Positions 1-8,301 of a stretch of 50,495 nucleotides of DNA are shown here, one piece after another. Location of the stretch: the NCBI RefSeq assembly GCF_001044425.1, contig NZ_LFML01000161.1, positions 1 through 50,495 on the forward strand, written 5' to 3'. The notes under the pieces were generated by a model. The model searched no databases. It had not been told where the DNA came from and was given only the letters and a program-made list of their open reading frames with translations. A program made the position numbers and the translations under genes. Numbering within the stretch: position 1 is the first letter of the stretch; every line of letters begins with the position of its first letter. Origin of the DNA: Streptomyces roseus. GTDB taxonomy: Bacteria; Actinomycetota; Actinomycetes; Streptomycetales; Streptomycetaceae.

Positions 1-3000
1 CGTCGTGGAGGCCGCCCCGGTTGCCCCGGCCGCCCCGGTCGCCGCGCCTGTCGAGGCTGTCGAGGAGTCCGCCGCTCCGGCGCCGCGTGCCCGCCGCCGT
101 GCCACCCGCGCCGTCACGGCCCCCGAGGCGCCCGTCGCCGAGGTCGCCGAGTCCCCTGCCGAGGCGCCCGCGCAGAAGGCCACCGTCACCGTGGCCGACG
201 CCGTGGACTCCCCGAAGCGCGGCGGCCGCCGCCGTGCCACCCGCTCCACCGCGTCCGCCGCTCCGGCCGCCGCACCGGTGCAGCCCGCCGCGGAGGAGTC
301 CGCCGCCCCGGCGCGCGGCCGCCGCGCCGTGCGTCCCGCCGTCGCCGTGTTCCAGGCGCCGGTCTTCGCCGAGCCGATGTTCCAGACCCCGGAGACCGCC
401 GCCATGGCCGCCGCGGCCGCCGCCGCGGCCGCCCCGGCCGAGGAGGTCGAGGAAGAGGAAGAGCTCGAAGTCGAGGTCGGGGCCGTCCAGGCGCCCGCCG
501 CCGCCCAGCCGGCCGGCCGCCGCCGTCGCCGCGGCCGCGGTGCGGCCGAGGCCGCACCGGCCGAGTCGGCGCCGGTCTCGCTGGCCGACGTGGAGCGCGT
601 CGAGGACGAGGCCGAGGCCGCCGAGCTCGACGAGGAGAGCCCCGAGTTCGACGAGGGTGACGAGACCGGCGAGCGCCCGTCCCGCCGCCGCCGTCGCGGT
701 GGCCGCCGCCGTCGCCGCGGTGAGGCCGCCGACCTCGACGAGTCAGCCGAGGAAGAGGCCGAGACCGCCGACCAGGAGGCGGAGGAGGAAGAGGGCTCCG
801 CCGAAGAGGACGACGAGGAGAACGGGGCCCTCGGCTCCAGCTCCAGCCGTCGCCGCCGTCGCCGCCGCCGTCGCAGCGGTGACACCGGTACGGACGCCGA
901 GGCGGGCGAGGAGGACGGTGTGCGCACCGTCGTCAAGGTCCGCGAGCCGCGCCCGGCCCGCGAGAAGGCCGAGCCGTCCGACGAGGTGCAGTCCATCAAG
1001 GGCTCGACCCGTCTGGAGGCGAAGAAGCAGCGCCGCCGCGAGGGCCGCGAGCAGGGCCGCCGCCGCGTCCCGATCATCACCGAGGCCGAGTTCCTGGCCC
1101 GCCGCGAGGCCGTCGAGCGCGTCATGGTGGTCCGCCAGTCCGGCGAGCGCACCCAGATCGGCGTCCTCGAGGACAACGTGCTCGTCGAGCACTACGTCAA
1201 CAAGGAAGAAGCCACCTCGTACGTCGGCAACGTCTACCTGGGCAAGGTCCAGAACGTGCTGCCGTCGATGGAGGCCGCCTTCATCGACATCGGCAAGGGC
1301 CGCAACGCCGTCCTGTACGCCGGCGAGGTCAACTTCGAGGCGCTCGGCATGGCCAACGGGCCGCGCCGCATCGAGTCGGCCCTCAAGTCCGGCCAGTCGG
1401 TCCTGGTGCAGGTCACCAAGGACCCGATCGGCCACAAGGGCGCCCGCCTGACCAGCCAGGTCTCGCTGCCCGGCCGCTACCTGGTCTACGTGCCCGAGGG
1501 CTCGATGACCGGCATCAGCCGCAAGCTGCCCGACACCGAGCGCGCGCGCCTGAAGACCATCCTCAAGAAGATCGTCCCCGAGGACGCGGGCGTCATCGTG
1601 CGCACCGCCGCCGAGGGCGCGAGCGAGGACGAGCTGCGCCGCGACGTCGAGCGTCTGCAGGCCCAGTGGGAGGACATCCAGAAGAAGGCGAAGCAGATCT
1701 CGACCTCTTCGCCGAGCCTGCTGTACGGCGAGCCGGACATGACGGTCCGCGTCGTGCGCGACATCTTCAACGAGGACTTCTCGAAGGTCATCGTCAGCGG
1801 TGACACTGCCTGGGAGACCATCCACGGCTACGTGAACCACGTGGCCCCGGACCTGGCCGACCGGCTGTCGCGCTGGACCTCCGAGGTCGACGTCTTCGCG
1901 ACGTACCGGATCGACGAGCAGCTCGCCAAGGCGCTCGACCGCAAGGTGTGGCTGCCCTCGGGCGGTTCCCTCGTGATCGACAAGACCGAGGCGATGATCG
2001 TCATCGACGTCAACACCGGCAAGTTCACCGGTCAGGGCGGCAACCTCGAAGAGACGGTCACCAGGAACAACCTGGAGGCGGCCGAGGAGATCGTGCGCCA
2101 GCTGCGGCTGCGCGACCTCGGCGGCATCGTCGTCATCGACTTCATCGACATGGTCCTGGAGTCCAACCGCGACCTGGTCCTGCGGCGGATGCTGGAGTGC
2201 CTGGGCCGCGACCGTACGAAGCACCAGGTCGCCGAGGTGACCTCGCTGGGCCTGGTCCAGATGACCCGCAAGCGGGTGGGCCAGGGTCTGCTGGAGTCCT
2301 TCTCCGAGACCTGTGTCCACTGCAACGGGCGCGGTGTGATCGTGCACATGGAGACGCCGACCGCGGTCGGCGGCGGTGGCAACGGCAAGCGCGCCAAGCG
2401 GCGCGGCGGCCGCGGCCACGAGCACGACCACGAGATCGAGGGCGTGGAGACCGTCGAGGTCCTCGAAGCCGACACCGAGACCGAGGCCGAGGTGGCCGCC
2501 GAACTCGCGACGCCGGTGGCGCTGCCCGAGCCGGCGTTCGTCGCGGACGAGGAGCTCTACAGCAGCCCGGCCGAGGCGGAGGCAGCGGCCGGCGGTCTGA
2601 GCGGCCGCCGCAACCGCCGCCGCGCCACCCGCAAGGCGACCGCCCCGGCGGGCGCCCCGCGCGGTACTGCCGCCCCGGCGCCGGCCCGCGAGGCCGAGCC
2701 CGTGGCCGAGCCGGTGATCGAGGCCGTCGTCGAGCCGGTGGTCGAGGCCGAGCCGGTGGCCGAGGCCGCCGACACGGTGCTGGAGCCGGCCGCCGAGGTC
2801 GTCGTGGAGGCCGTGGAGGCCGCCGAGACGGTCGAGGCCGCGCCCAAGGGCCGTACGCGACGCCGTGCCACCCGCAAGGCCACGGCCCCGGCCCCGGTGG
2901 CCGAGACCGCCGCCGAGCCGGAGCCGGTCGTGGAGGCGGCCCCGGAGCCCGAGGCCGTGGAGGCCCCGGTCGCCGAGGCCCCGGTCGAGGAGGAGGCCCC

Positions 3001-3418
3001 GGTCGTGGCCGAGGCCGCCCCGGCCCGTCCCCGCCGCCGTGCCACCCGTAAGGCCACCGCGCCCGCCGGCTCCCCGGCCGGCGCGGCGGAGGCCGCCGTC
3101 CTGGTCGTCGAGACCGCCGCAGCCGAGCCCGAGGCCGCCTCGGCCGAGCCCGAGGCCGCCCCGGCCCCGGCCGAGGCGACGGAGGCCCCCGAGGAGGCCG
3201 AGGCAGCCGAGAAGCCGGCCAAGAAGGCGGTCCGCAAGACGGCTGCCAAGAAGGCCCCGGCGAAGAAGGCCACCGCCGCCAAGAAGGCGACCGCAGCCAA
3301 GAAGACCGTGGCCAAGAAGGCGACCGCCAAGAAGACCACGGCGAAGCGGACGACGAAGAAGACCGCGGCGGCCGAACAGCAGTCGCAGCCTTCCGTCTCG
3401 GCCCCGGCCGAGGACTGA
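1..3418 (+). CDS. rne: Ribonuclease E/G family endoribonuclease, 5' end outside window
   Basis: Endoribonuclease for mRNA decay and rRNA processing, scaffold of a degradosome. The frame is open from the left edge, so the true start lies upstream; numbering here is from the GTG at base 5. Residues about 1-370 are disordered, Ala/Pro/Glu-rich with Arg tracts. The S1 domain begins near residue 380. Catalytic Asp candidates are in IDVNTG (about 668) and IDFIDM (about 715), and the zinc-link CVHCNGRG lies at 770-777. A second disordered arm follows, ending in a Lys/Ala-rich histone H1-like tail. Having the catalytic core between two disordered arms is the actinomycete layout, unlike E. coli RNase E. 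The motif RRRATR(K)xTAP recurs in both arms. Family certain; N-terminal extent unknown. Confidence 0.96.
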   Translation, partial: VVEAAPVAPAAPVAAPVEAVEESAAPAPRARRRATRAVTAPEAPVAEVAESPAEAPAQKATVTVADAVDSPKRGGRRRATRSTASAAPAAAPVQPAAEESAAPARGRRAVRPAVAVFQAPVFAEPMFQTPETAAMAAAAAAAAAPAEEVEEEEELEVEVGAVQAPAAAQPAGRRRRRGRGAAEAAPAESAPVSLADVERVEDEAEAAELDEESPEFDEGDETGERPSRRRRRGGRRRRRGEAADLDESAEEEAETADQEAEEEEGSAEEDDEENGALGSSSSRRRRRRRRRSGDTGTDAEAGEEDGVRTVVKVREPRPAREKAEPSDEVQSIKGSTRLEAKKQRRREGREQGRRRVPIITEAEFLARREAVERVMVVRQSGERTQIGVLEDNVLVEHYVNKEEATSYVGNVYLGKVQNVLPSMEAAFIDIGKGRNAVLYAGEVNFEALGMANGPRRIESALKSGQSVLVQVTKDPIGHKGARLTSQVSLPGRYLVYVPEGSMTGISRKLPDTERARLKTILKKIVPEDAGVIVRTAAEGASEDELRRDVERLQAQWEDIQKKAKQISTSSPSLLYGEPDMTVRVVRDIFNEDFSKVIVSGDTAWETIHGYVNHVAPDLADRLSRWTSEVDVFATYRIDEQLAKALDRKVWLPSGGSLVIDKTEAMIVIDVNTGKFTGQGGNLEETVTRNNLEAAEEIVRQLRLRDLGGIVVIDFIDMVLESNRDLVLRRMLECLGRDRTKHQVAEVTSLGLVQMTRKRVGQGLLESFSETCVHCNGRGVIVHMETPTAVGGGGNGKRAKRRGGRGHEHDHEIEGVETVEVLEADTETEAEVAAELATPVALPEPAFVADEELYSSPAEAEAAAGGLSGRRNRRRATRKATAPAGAPRGTAAPAPAREAEPVAEPVIEAVVEPVVEAEPVAEAADTVLEPAAEVVVEAVEAAETVEAAPKGRTRRRATRKATAPAPVAETAAEPEPVVEAAPEPEAVEAPVAEAPVEEEAPVVAEAAPARPRRRATRKATAPAGSPAGAAEAAVLVVETAAAEPEAASAEPEAAPAPAEATEAPEEAEAAEKPAKKAVRKTAAKKAPAKKATAAKKATAAKKTVAKKATAKKTTAKRTTKKTAAAEQQSQPSVSAPAED

Positions 3419-3445
3419 TCCACCGCCGCACGACCCGCTCCACCC

Positions 3446-3485
3446 GGCCATGCCCGGCACCGAACTCCCGGTGCCGGGCATGGCC
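3446..3485 (+). terminator. Intrinsic terminator after rne
   Basis: A perfect 17-bp stem (3446-3462 with 3469-3485) with a 6-nt loop is followed by CTTTT. It lies 28 bases after the rne stop. Confidence 0.9.
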
Positions 3486-3531
3486 CTTTTCCACCGGCCC
3501 CTCACGCCCACTATGTCGGCGACTACGAGAA

Positions 3532-4116
3532 ATGATGCGCAGTAAGGTGCCGTTCGACATCACTCGCCCCGTGGCCCCTTGGGTCGTCTTCGGGCCCCGC
3601 GGCGCGGCTGAATTCACGGAGCAGGCGGCGGCCTTCAGCGCAACGGGCGGCCGGGTGTACGAGGTGGACGCCCGCGACCTGGTCGACGGGGCCGCGGTGT
3701 GTGACGCTCTCGCCCGGGCAGTCGGGTATCCCGGCTCCTTCGGCTGGAACTGGGATGCCCTGGTCGACCGTCTCGACGACCTCGGCGACGCCCTCACGGG
3801 CGGGGTCGGGATCGTCGTGGTCGTCCGAGGGGCCGACGCGCTGCTGGGGGCGGACCACCTCAGGGTGTTCATGACGATGCTCTGTCTCGGGGCGGACCGC
3901 GCGAACAACGAGGTGGATCCGGACGGCAACCTCAGGGACGAGCCGGTGGTGATCGAGCACTTCGTCTTCCTGCTCGACGAGGTCCGTGCCGAGGATTTCG
4001 CGGCTGGGATCGAGCACCCCGACCTGGACGTGGGCGCGGAAGGGGACTTCCTCACGGTGACCCTCGACCTCGACGTGTGGCGGCCCGACCCGGCCGGACG
4101 CCCGAAGGCCTCTTGA
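3532..4116 (+). CDS. Barstar-family protein
   Basis: Predicted cytoplasmic protein of 194 residues with a barstar-like core: VYEVDARDLVDGAAV, then a helix with the family-typical FGWNWDALVDRLDDL (about residues 68-82), then a strand IVVVVRGAD. Barstar (about 90 residues) inhibits the ribonuclease barnase; this protein is about twice that size, with an added C-terminal half. Two adjacent ATG codons (3532, 3535) can start it and no strong ribosome binding site is visible. No barnase-like nuclease gene adjoins it, so inhibition of a toxin is not implied by context. It stands alone between the rne terminator and the rplU promoter. Confidence 0.85.
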   Translation: MMRSKVPFDITRPVAPWVVFGPRGAAEFTEQAAAFSATGGRVYEVDARDLVDGAAVCDALARAVGYPGSFGWNWDALVDRLDDLGDALTGGVGIVVVVRGADALLGADHLRVFMTMLCLGADRANNEVDPDGNLRDEPVVIEHFVFLLDEVRAEDFAAGIEHPDLDVGAEGDFLTVTLDLDVWRPDPAGRPKAS

Positions 4117-4147
4117 CCTCCTGAGGCGAGGGCAAGCGGGACCCGGT

Positions 4148-4176
4148 TTGATTCATCGGAGCGCGGCCCGTAACCT
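4148..4176 (+). promoter_or_regulatory. Promoter of rplU-rpmA
   Basis: TTGATT (4148-4153), a 17-bp spacer, then TAACCT (4171-4176) match a housekeeping sigma-70 promoter. Transcription should start near 4183, leaving an untranslated leader of about 140 nt. Confidence 0.7.
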
Positions 4177-4182
4177 GGGACG

Positions 4183-4321
4183 TCGGCGTGTCTGTGTGCA
4201 CGCCATCCACTGAGCACCTCACCTCCCGTACCGCCGCGCGGTGTGGGGGAGGCCGGCCTGCGGGTTTCTGCGGGGCCGGCTGGCTTCAGGGGTTCCGAAC
4301 TCGAGTGAGAGAGAGATCCGC
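4183..4321 (+). ncRNA. Structured 5' leader of rplU mRNA
   Basis: The leader contains a stem GCCGGCC (4252-4258) with GGCCGGC (4274-4280) and an upstream CCTCCC that can pair with the GGGAGG near 4247-4252, so two partly exclusive folds are possible. Ribosomal protein leaders often mediate autogenous control. That role is inferred only from length and pairing potential. Confidence 0.35.
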
Positions 4322-4642
4322 GTGTACGCCATCGTGCGCAGCGGTGGTCGCCAGCACAAGGTTGCTGTCGGCGACATCGTTGAGGTTGACAAGATTTCCA
4401 CTGCCAAGGTTGGCGACACGGTCGAGCTCTCGACCCTGCTCGTTGTCGACGGCGACGCCGTGACCAGCGACCCGTGGGTCCTGGCCGGTATCAAGGTCAC
4501 GGCCGAGATCGTGGACCACCACAAGGGCGCCAAGATCGACATCCTGCGCTACAAGAACAAGACCGGCTACCGCCGTCGCCAGGGTCACCGCCAGCAGTAC
4601 ACGGCGATCAAGGTCACCGGTATCCCCGCGGCTGCGAAGTAA
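4322..4642 (+). CDS. rplU: 50S ribosomal protein L21
   Basis: Large-subunit protein that binds 23S rRNA. The 106-residue product begins MYAIVRSGGRQHKV, the universal L21 N-terminus, and ends with the conserved region KNKTGYRRRQGHRQQYTAIKVTGI. Start is GTG at 4322 behind a purine-rich GAGAGAGAG stretch; an earlier in-frame start at 4241 would add residues with no L21 similarity. First gene of an rplU-rpmA pair 13 bases apart, with obg downstream as is usual in bacteria. Confidence 0.97.
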   Translation: MYAIVRSGGRQHKVAVGDIVEVDKISTAKVGDTVELSTLLVVDGDAVTSDPWVLAGIKVTAEIVDHHKGAKIDILRYKNKTGYRRRQGHRQQYTAIKVTGIPAAAK

Positions 4643-4655
4643 GAGGGACTGACAC

Positions 4656-4910
4656 ATGGCACACAAGAAGGGCGCATCGTCCACCCGGAACGGGCGCGAT
4701 TCCAATGCTCAGCGGCTCGGCGTGAAGCGCTTCGGCGGTCAGGTCGTTTCCGCTGGTGAGATCCTCGTCCGCCAGCGCGGCACCCACTTCCACCCCGGTT
4801 CGGGCGTGGGCCGTGGCGGCGACGACACGCTGTTCGCGCTGCAGGCGGGTGCCGTCGAGTTCGGCACGCACCGTGGCCGCAAGGTCGTCAACATCGTTCC
4901 GGCCGCCTGA
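4656..4910 (+). CDS. rpmA: 50S ribosomal protein L27
   Basis: Large-subunit protein whose N-terminal tail reaches the peptidyl-transferase centre. The 84-residue product begins MAHKKGASSTRNGRDS and carries the family signature GxxxVRQRGTHFHPGxxVG. It starts directly with the mature AHKKG sequence, so the cleavable N-terminal extension seen in Firmicutes L27 is absent. Ribosome binding site AGAGGGA precedes the ATG. Cotranscribed with rplU. Confidence 0.98.
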   Translation: MAHKKGASSTRNGRDSNAQRLGVKRFGGQVVSAGEILVRQRGTHFHPGSGVGRGGDDTLFALQAGAVEFGTHRGRKVVNIVPAA

Positions 4911-4944
4911 TCCAGCTCCTGCTGATCAGCGGTACGTAACCTCC

Positions 4945-4999
4945 CGAGGGCGGATCTCAGCTCTTCCCGGCGCGAGCCAGGAAGAGAGGTCCGCCCTCG
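4945..4999 (+). terminator. Hairpin between rpmA and obg
   Basis: A long stem starting CGAGGGCGGA and closing TCCGCCCTCG, with a second paired segment CTCTTCC/GGAAGAG and a small internal mismatch. No T-tract follows at once, so it may only attenuate readthrough into obg or protect the rplU-rpmA 3' end. Confidence 0.6.
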
Positions 5000-5079
5000 G
5001 CGCGTTGTCATATAGACCACGTTTTAATGGGCAGCTAGGCCTGCCCGGGACATTCCCGTATGTATCTGGAGGAACAACC

Positions 5080-6525
5080 ATGACCACCTTCGTGGACCGC
5101 GTCGAGCTGCACGTCGCCGCGGGTAACGGGGGCCACGGCTGCGCCTCCGTTCACCGGGAGAAGTTCAAGCCGCTCGGCGGCCCCGACGGCGGCAACGGCG
5201 GCCGTGGCGGCGACGTCATCCTGGTGGTGGAGCAGGCGATCACGACCCTGCTGGACTACCACCACAGCCCCCACCGCAAGGCCACCAACGGCAAGCCCGG
5301 AGAGGGCGGCAACCGCTCCGGCAAGGACGGCCAGGACCTGGTCCTGCCCGTGCCGGACGGCACCGTCGTCCTCGACAAGGAGGGCAACGTCCTCGCCGAC
5401 CTCGTCGGCCAGGGCACCACGTACGTGGCCGCCGAGGGCGGCCGCGGCGGCCTCGGCAACGCAGCGCTGTCCTCCGCCCGCCGCAAGGCCCCCGGCTTCG
5501 CCCTCCTCGGCGTCCCCGGCGCCACCGGCGACATCGTCCTTGAGCTCAAGACCGTCGCGGACGTGGCCCTCGTCGGCTTCCCGAGCGCCGGCAAGTCCTC
5601 GCTGATCTCGGTGCTCTCCTCCGCCAAGCCGAAGATCGCGGACTACCCCTTCACCACCCTCGTCCCGAACCTGGGCGTCGTCACGGCCGGCTCGACCGTC
5701 TACACGATCGCCGACGTCCCCGGCCTGATTCCGGGCGCCAGCCAGGGCAAGGGCCTCGGCCTGGAGTTCCTGCGCCACGTCGAGCGCTGCTCGGTCCTCG
5801 TGCACGTCCTGGACACCGCCACCCTGGAGTCCGACCGCGACCCGATCGCCGACCTCGACGTGATCGAGGAGGAGCTCAAGCTCTACGGCGGCGGCCTGGA
5901 GAAGCGTCCGCGCCTCGTCGTCCTCAACAAGGTCGACATCCCCGACGGCCAGGAGCTCGCCGACATGGTCCGTCCGGACCTGGAGGCCCGCGGCTACAAG
6001 GTCTTCGAGGTCTCCGCGGTCGCCCGTACGGGCCTCAAGGAGCTCTCGTACTTCCTGGCCGAGGGCATCGCCAAGGCGCGCGCCCGCAAGCCGAAGCAGG
6101 AGGCGACCCGCATCGTCATCCGCCCGAAGGCCGTGGACGACGCCGGCTTCACCGTCACCTACGACGAGGTCGAGGACGTCTACAGGGTGCGCGGCGAGAA
6201 GCCGGAGCGCTGGGTCCGCCAGACCGACTTCAACAACGACGAGGCCGTGGGCTACCTGGCCGACCGCCTCAACCGCCTCGGTGTCGAGGACGCGCTGAAG
6301 AAGGCCGGCGCCCGCGCCGGCGACGGCGTGGCCATCGGCTCCGACGAGAACGCGGTCGTCTTCGACTGGGAGCCGACCGTGATGGCCGGCGCCGAGATGC
6401 TGGGCCGCCGCGGCGAGGACCACCGTCTGGACGCCCCGCGTCCGGCCACCACCCGCCGCAAGGAGAAGGAAGCCCAGCGCGGGGACTCGGCGCAGAAGGA
6501 GTACGACGAGTTCCGGCCCTTCTGA
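5080..6525 (+). CDS. obgE: GTPase Obg/CgtA
   Basis: Ribosome-associated GTPase involved in 50S assembly and stress control; in Streptomyces Obg is known to affect aerial mycelium formation. 481 residues. The glycine-rich Obg fold occupies about 1-160. The G domain shows GFPSAGKSS (about 166), DVPGLIPGA (about 212) and NKVD (about 283). The C-terminal OCT domain (about 345-430) is the form typical of actinobacteria and Firmicutes. Start is ATG 5080 behind GGAGGA; the longer open frame back to 4756 overlaps rpmA and is not homologous. An AT-richer patch at 5005-5030 may hold its promoter. Confidence 0.97.
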   Translation: MTTFVDRVELHVAAGNGGHGCASVHREKFKPLGGPDGGNGGRGGDVILVVEQAITTLLDYHHSPHRKATNGKPGEGGNRSGKDGQDLVLPVPDGTVVLDKEGNVLADLVGQGTTYVAAEGGRGGLGNAALSSARRKAPGFALLGVPGATGDIVLELKTVADVALVGFPSAGKSSLISVLSSAKPKIADYPFTTLVPNLGVVTAGSTVYTIADVPGLIPGASQGKGLGLEFLRHVERCSVLVHVLDTATLESDRDPIADLDVIEEELKLYGGGLEKRPRLVVLNKVDIPDGQELADMVRPDLEARGYKVFEVSAVARTGLKELSYFLAEGIAKARARKPKQEATRIVIRPKAVDDAGFTVTYDEVEDVYRVRGEKPERWVRQTDFNNDEAVGYLADRLNRLGVEDALKKAGARAGDGVAIGSDENAVVFDWEPTVMAGAEMLGRRGEDHRLDAPRPATTRRKEKEAQRGDSAQKEYDEFRPF

Positions 6526-6602
6526 CCTGCCGGTCCGCCGCCGTGGCTCCGTGGACGGCGGAGTTGAAGTGATGTTTACCCCGGTCGCCTAGGATCCACC
6601 GG

Positions 6603-8222
6603 GTGAGCAGCAGCAACACTCCCAGCGTTTCCGTCGTGGTGATCGCGTACAACGATGCCGTGCTCGTGGGCGAGGCCGTTTCCTCGGCCCTCGCCCAGGG
6701 CCCGGTCGTCGCCGAGGTGATCGCCGTGAACGACGCCTCGGCCGACGGCACCGCGCAGGTGCTGGACGAGCTGGCCGCCGTCCACCCCCGCCTGAAGGTC
6801 GTGCACCGCACGGAGAACAGCGGGGGCTGCGGCACCCCGCGCAACGACGGGATCGCCGCGGCGACCTCCCCGTACGTCCTCTTCCTCGACAGCGACGACG
6901 TGCTGCCCCCGGGGGCGGCCGACGCGCTCGTGCGCGCCGCCGGGGAACACGGCGCGCCGGTGACCGTCGGCGCGTGCGTACGGCGTGAGTTGCCGCTCCA
7001 TCACGACGTGCCCTGGATGCCCGGGCTGTACACCCCGGGTGACGTGATCGAGCGGCCCGCCGACCGGCCCGAGCTGGTCCGCGACACCCTCTGCGTCAAC
7101 AAGCTGTACGAGCGGGCCTTCCTCGACAAGCACGGGATCCGCTTCCCCGACGGCCGGTTCGTCTACGAGGACTTCGTCTTCACCGCGCGCGTCCTGGCCG
7201 CAGCCCCGCGCATCGCCGTCATCGGCGACCTCGTCTACGTCTGGCACGTGCGCCGCGACGCCGCCCAGGTGTCGATCTCCCTCGACCGCAAGGACGTCGG
7301 CAACTGGCGCTCCCGGATCGAGGCCCACCGCGAGGCCCGCCGCATCATCACCGCATCCTCCCCGGAGCTGGGCCTCGCCTGCCAGGTGAAGTTCCTGGAG
7401 TACGACCTGCGCATGTATCTGCGCGAGCTCGGCAAGGACCCCGAGTACCAGGCCGCTTGGTGGACGCTGACCCGCGATTACCTCACCGGTTTCGACGAGG
7501 CCGCCGTGGAGGCCGCCGGGGAGCGCGCCCGCTGGATCGTCCGGCTGCTGCGGGCCACCGCGACCCCGCCCGCCGACGTCGAGCGGCTCACCCGCTTCGC
7601 CGCCGAGCCGCCCCGGCTGCTGCCCCCGTACGCCACCGGCCCCGGCGGGCAGCCCGTGTGGAGCGAGGAGCTCCCGGTGGTCCTCGACGGGCTGGCCGGG
7701 CTCGCGATGGCCGACTTGCCCGTCAGCGTCGACGCCGAACCGGTCGGCGCCGGCCGGCTGCGGGTGCGGGTGCGCGAGCTGTACGGGCGTCTCGCCGAGG
7801 CCGGACCGCGCACGGTCCGGCTGAGCTTCGTGCCGCGCTCGGGCGGGCAGCCGGTCCTGGACCGGCCGGTCGAGCTGTGCGCGGCCGCCGACGGCGACGG
7901 CTGGACCGCCGAACTGCCGTTCCGCCTCACCGGCGTGGCCGCGGCGGGGCGCCGCCAGGGCCGCCGCGGCATGCAGGCGTGGGGGGTTCAGGTGGGCGTG
8001 GAGTTCGCCGACGGGAGCTCCCTGGTCACCTCCCCGCGCCCCCTCGACGGGCTCCTGCACCGCCGCGCCCTGCCGAGCAGCAGGTACGGTGTTCTGCTGG
8101 CGCAGCCGTTCCGTACGGGCGGGGGATCGCTGGCCCTGCGGCTCGCGCCGGGTGCCGCGGGCGCGCTGAGCCTCGTACGCAACCGTCTCCACCGGGCCCG
8201 GGCCGGCCGCGGATCGGAGTGA
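6603..8222 (+). CDS. Glycosyltransferase family 2 protein
   Basis: Predicted inverting GT-A enzyme acting in the cytoplasm on an envelope polymer, 539 residues. The GT2 domain (about 1-230) has VSVVVIAYND at the N-terminus, NSGGCGTPRN and the metal-binding LDSDD (about 95-99). The C-terminal half (about 300-520) resembles the accessory region of teichoic-acid-type glycosyltransferases and has no recognised catalytic motif. The segment NSGGCGxPRNxGI...FLDSDDVL is shared with the fusion protein at 10575-13457, so the two are paralogues. Start is GTG 6603, 7 nt after a TAGGAT box (6590-6595), suggesting leaderless translation. galE follows 79 bases later. Donor and acceptor cannot be read from sequence. 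Confidence 0.9.
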   Translation: MSSSNTPSVSVVVIAYNDAVLVGEAVSSALAQGPVVAEVIAVNDASADGTAQVLDELAAVHPRLKVVHRTENSGGCGTPRNDGIAAATSPYVLFLDSDDVLPPGAADALVRAAGEHGAPVTVGACVRRELPLHHDVPWMPGLYTPGDVIERPADRPELVRDTLCVNKLYERAFLDKHGIRFPDGRFVYEDFVFTARVLAAAPRIAVIGDLVYVWHVRRDAAQVSISLDRKDVGNWRSRIEAHREARRIITASSPELGLACQVKFLEYDLRMYLRELGKDPEYQAAWWTLTRDYLTGFDEAAVEAAGERARWIVRLLRATATPPADVERLTRFAAEPPRLLPPYATGPGGQPVWSEELPVVLDGLAGLAMADLPVSVDAEPVGAGRLRVRVRELYGRLAEAGPRTVRLSFVPRSGGQPVLDRPVELCAAADGDGWTAELPFRLTGVAAAGRRQGRRGMQAWGVQVGVEFADGSSLVTSPRPLDGLLHRRALPSSRYGVLLAQPFRTGGGSLALRLAPGAAGALSLVRNRLHRARAGRGSE

Positions 8223-8301
8223 AGACAGGCGGCGACCGAAAGGTCGCCCGAGATTTCGGACAGGACCCCGGATCCGCTCCGGGGACCCCAGGGAGATACG
8301 C

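Noticed and set aside
3240..3400. Lysine-codon repeats at the end of rne as a separate repeat array or CRISPR
   Set aside because: The units are irregular, in frame and encode a Lys/Ala tail; there are no spacers.
743..3511. Long antisense open frame of 922 codons opposite rne
   Set aside because: It mirrors the rne codon pattern, is low in complexity and has no recognisable domains; typical of GC-rich shadow frames.
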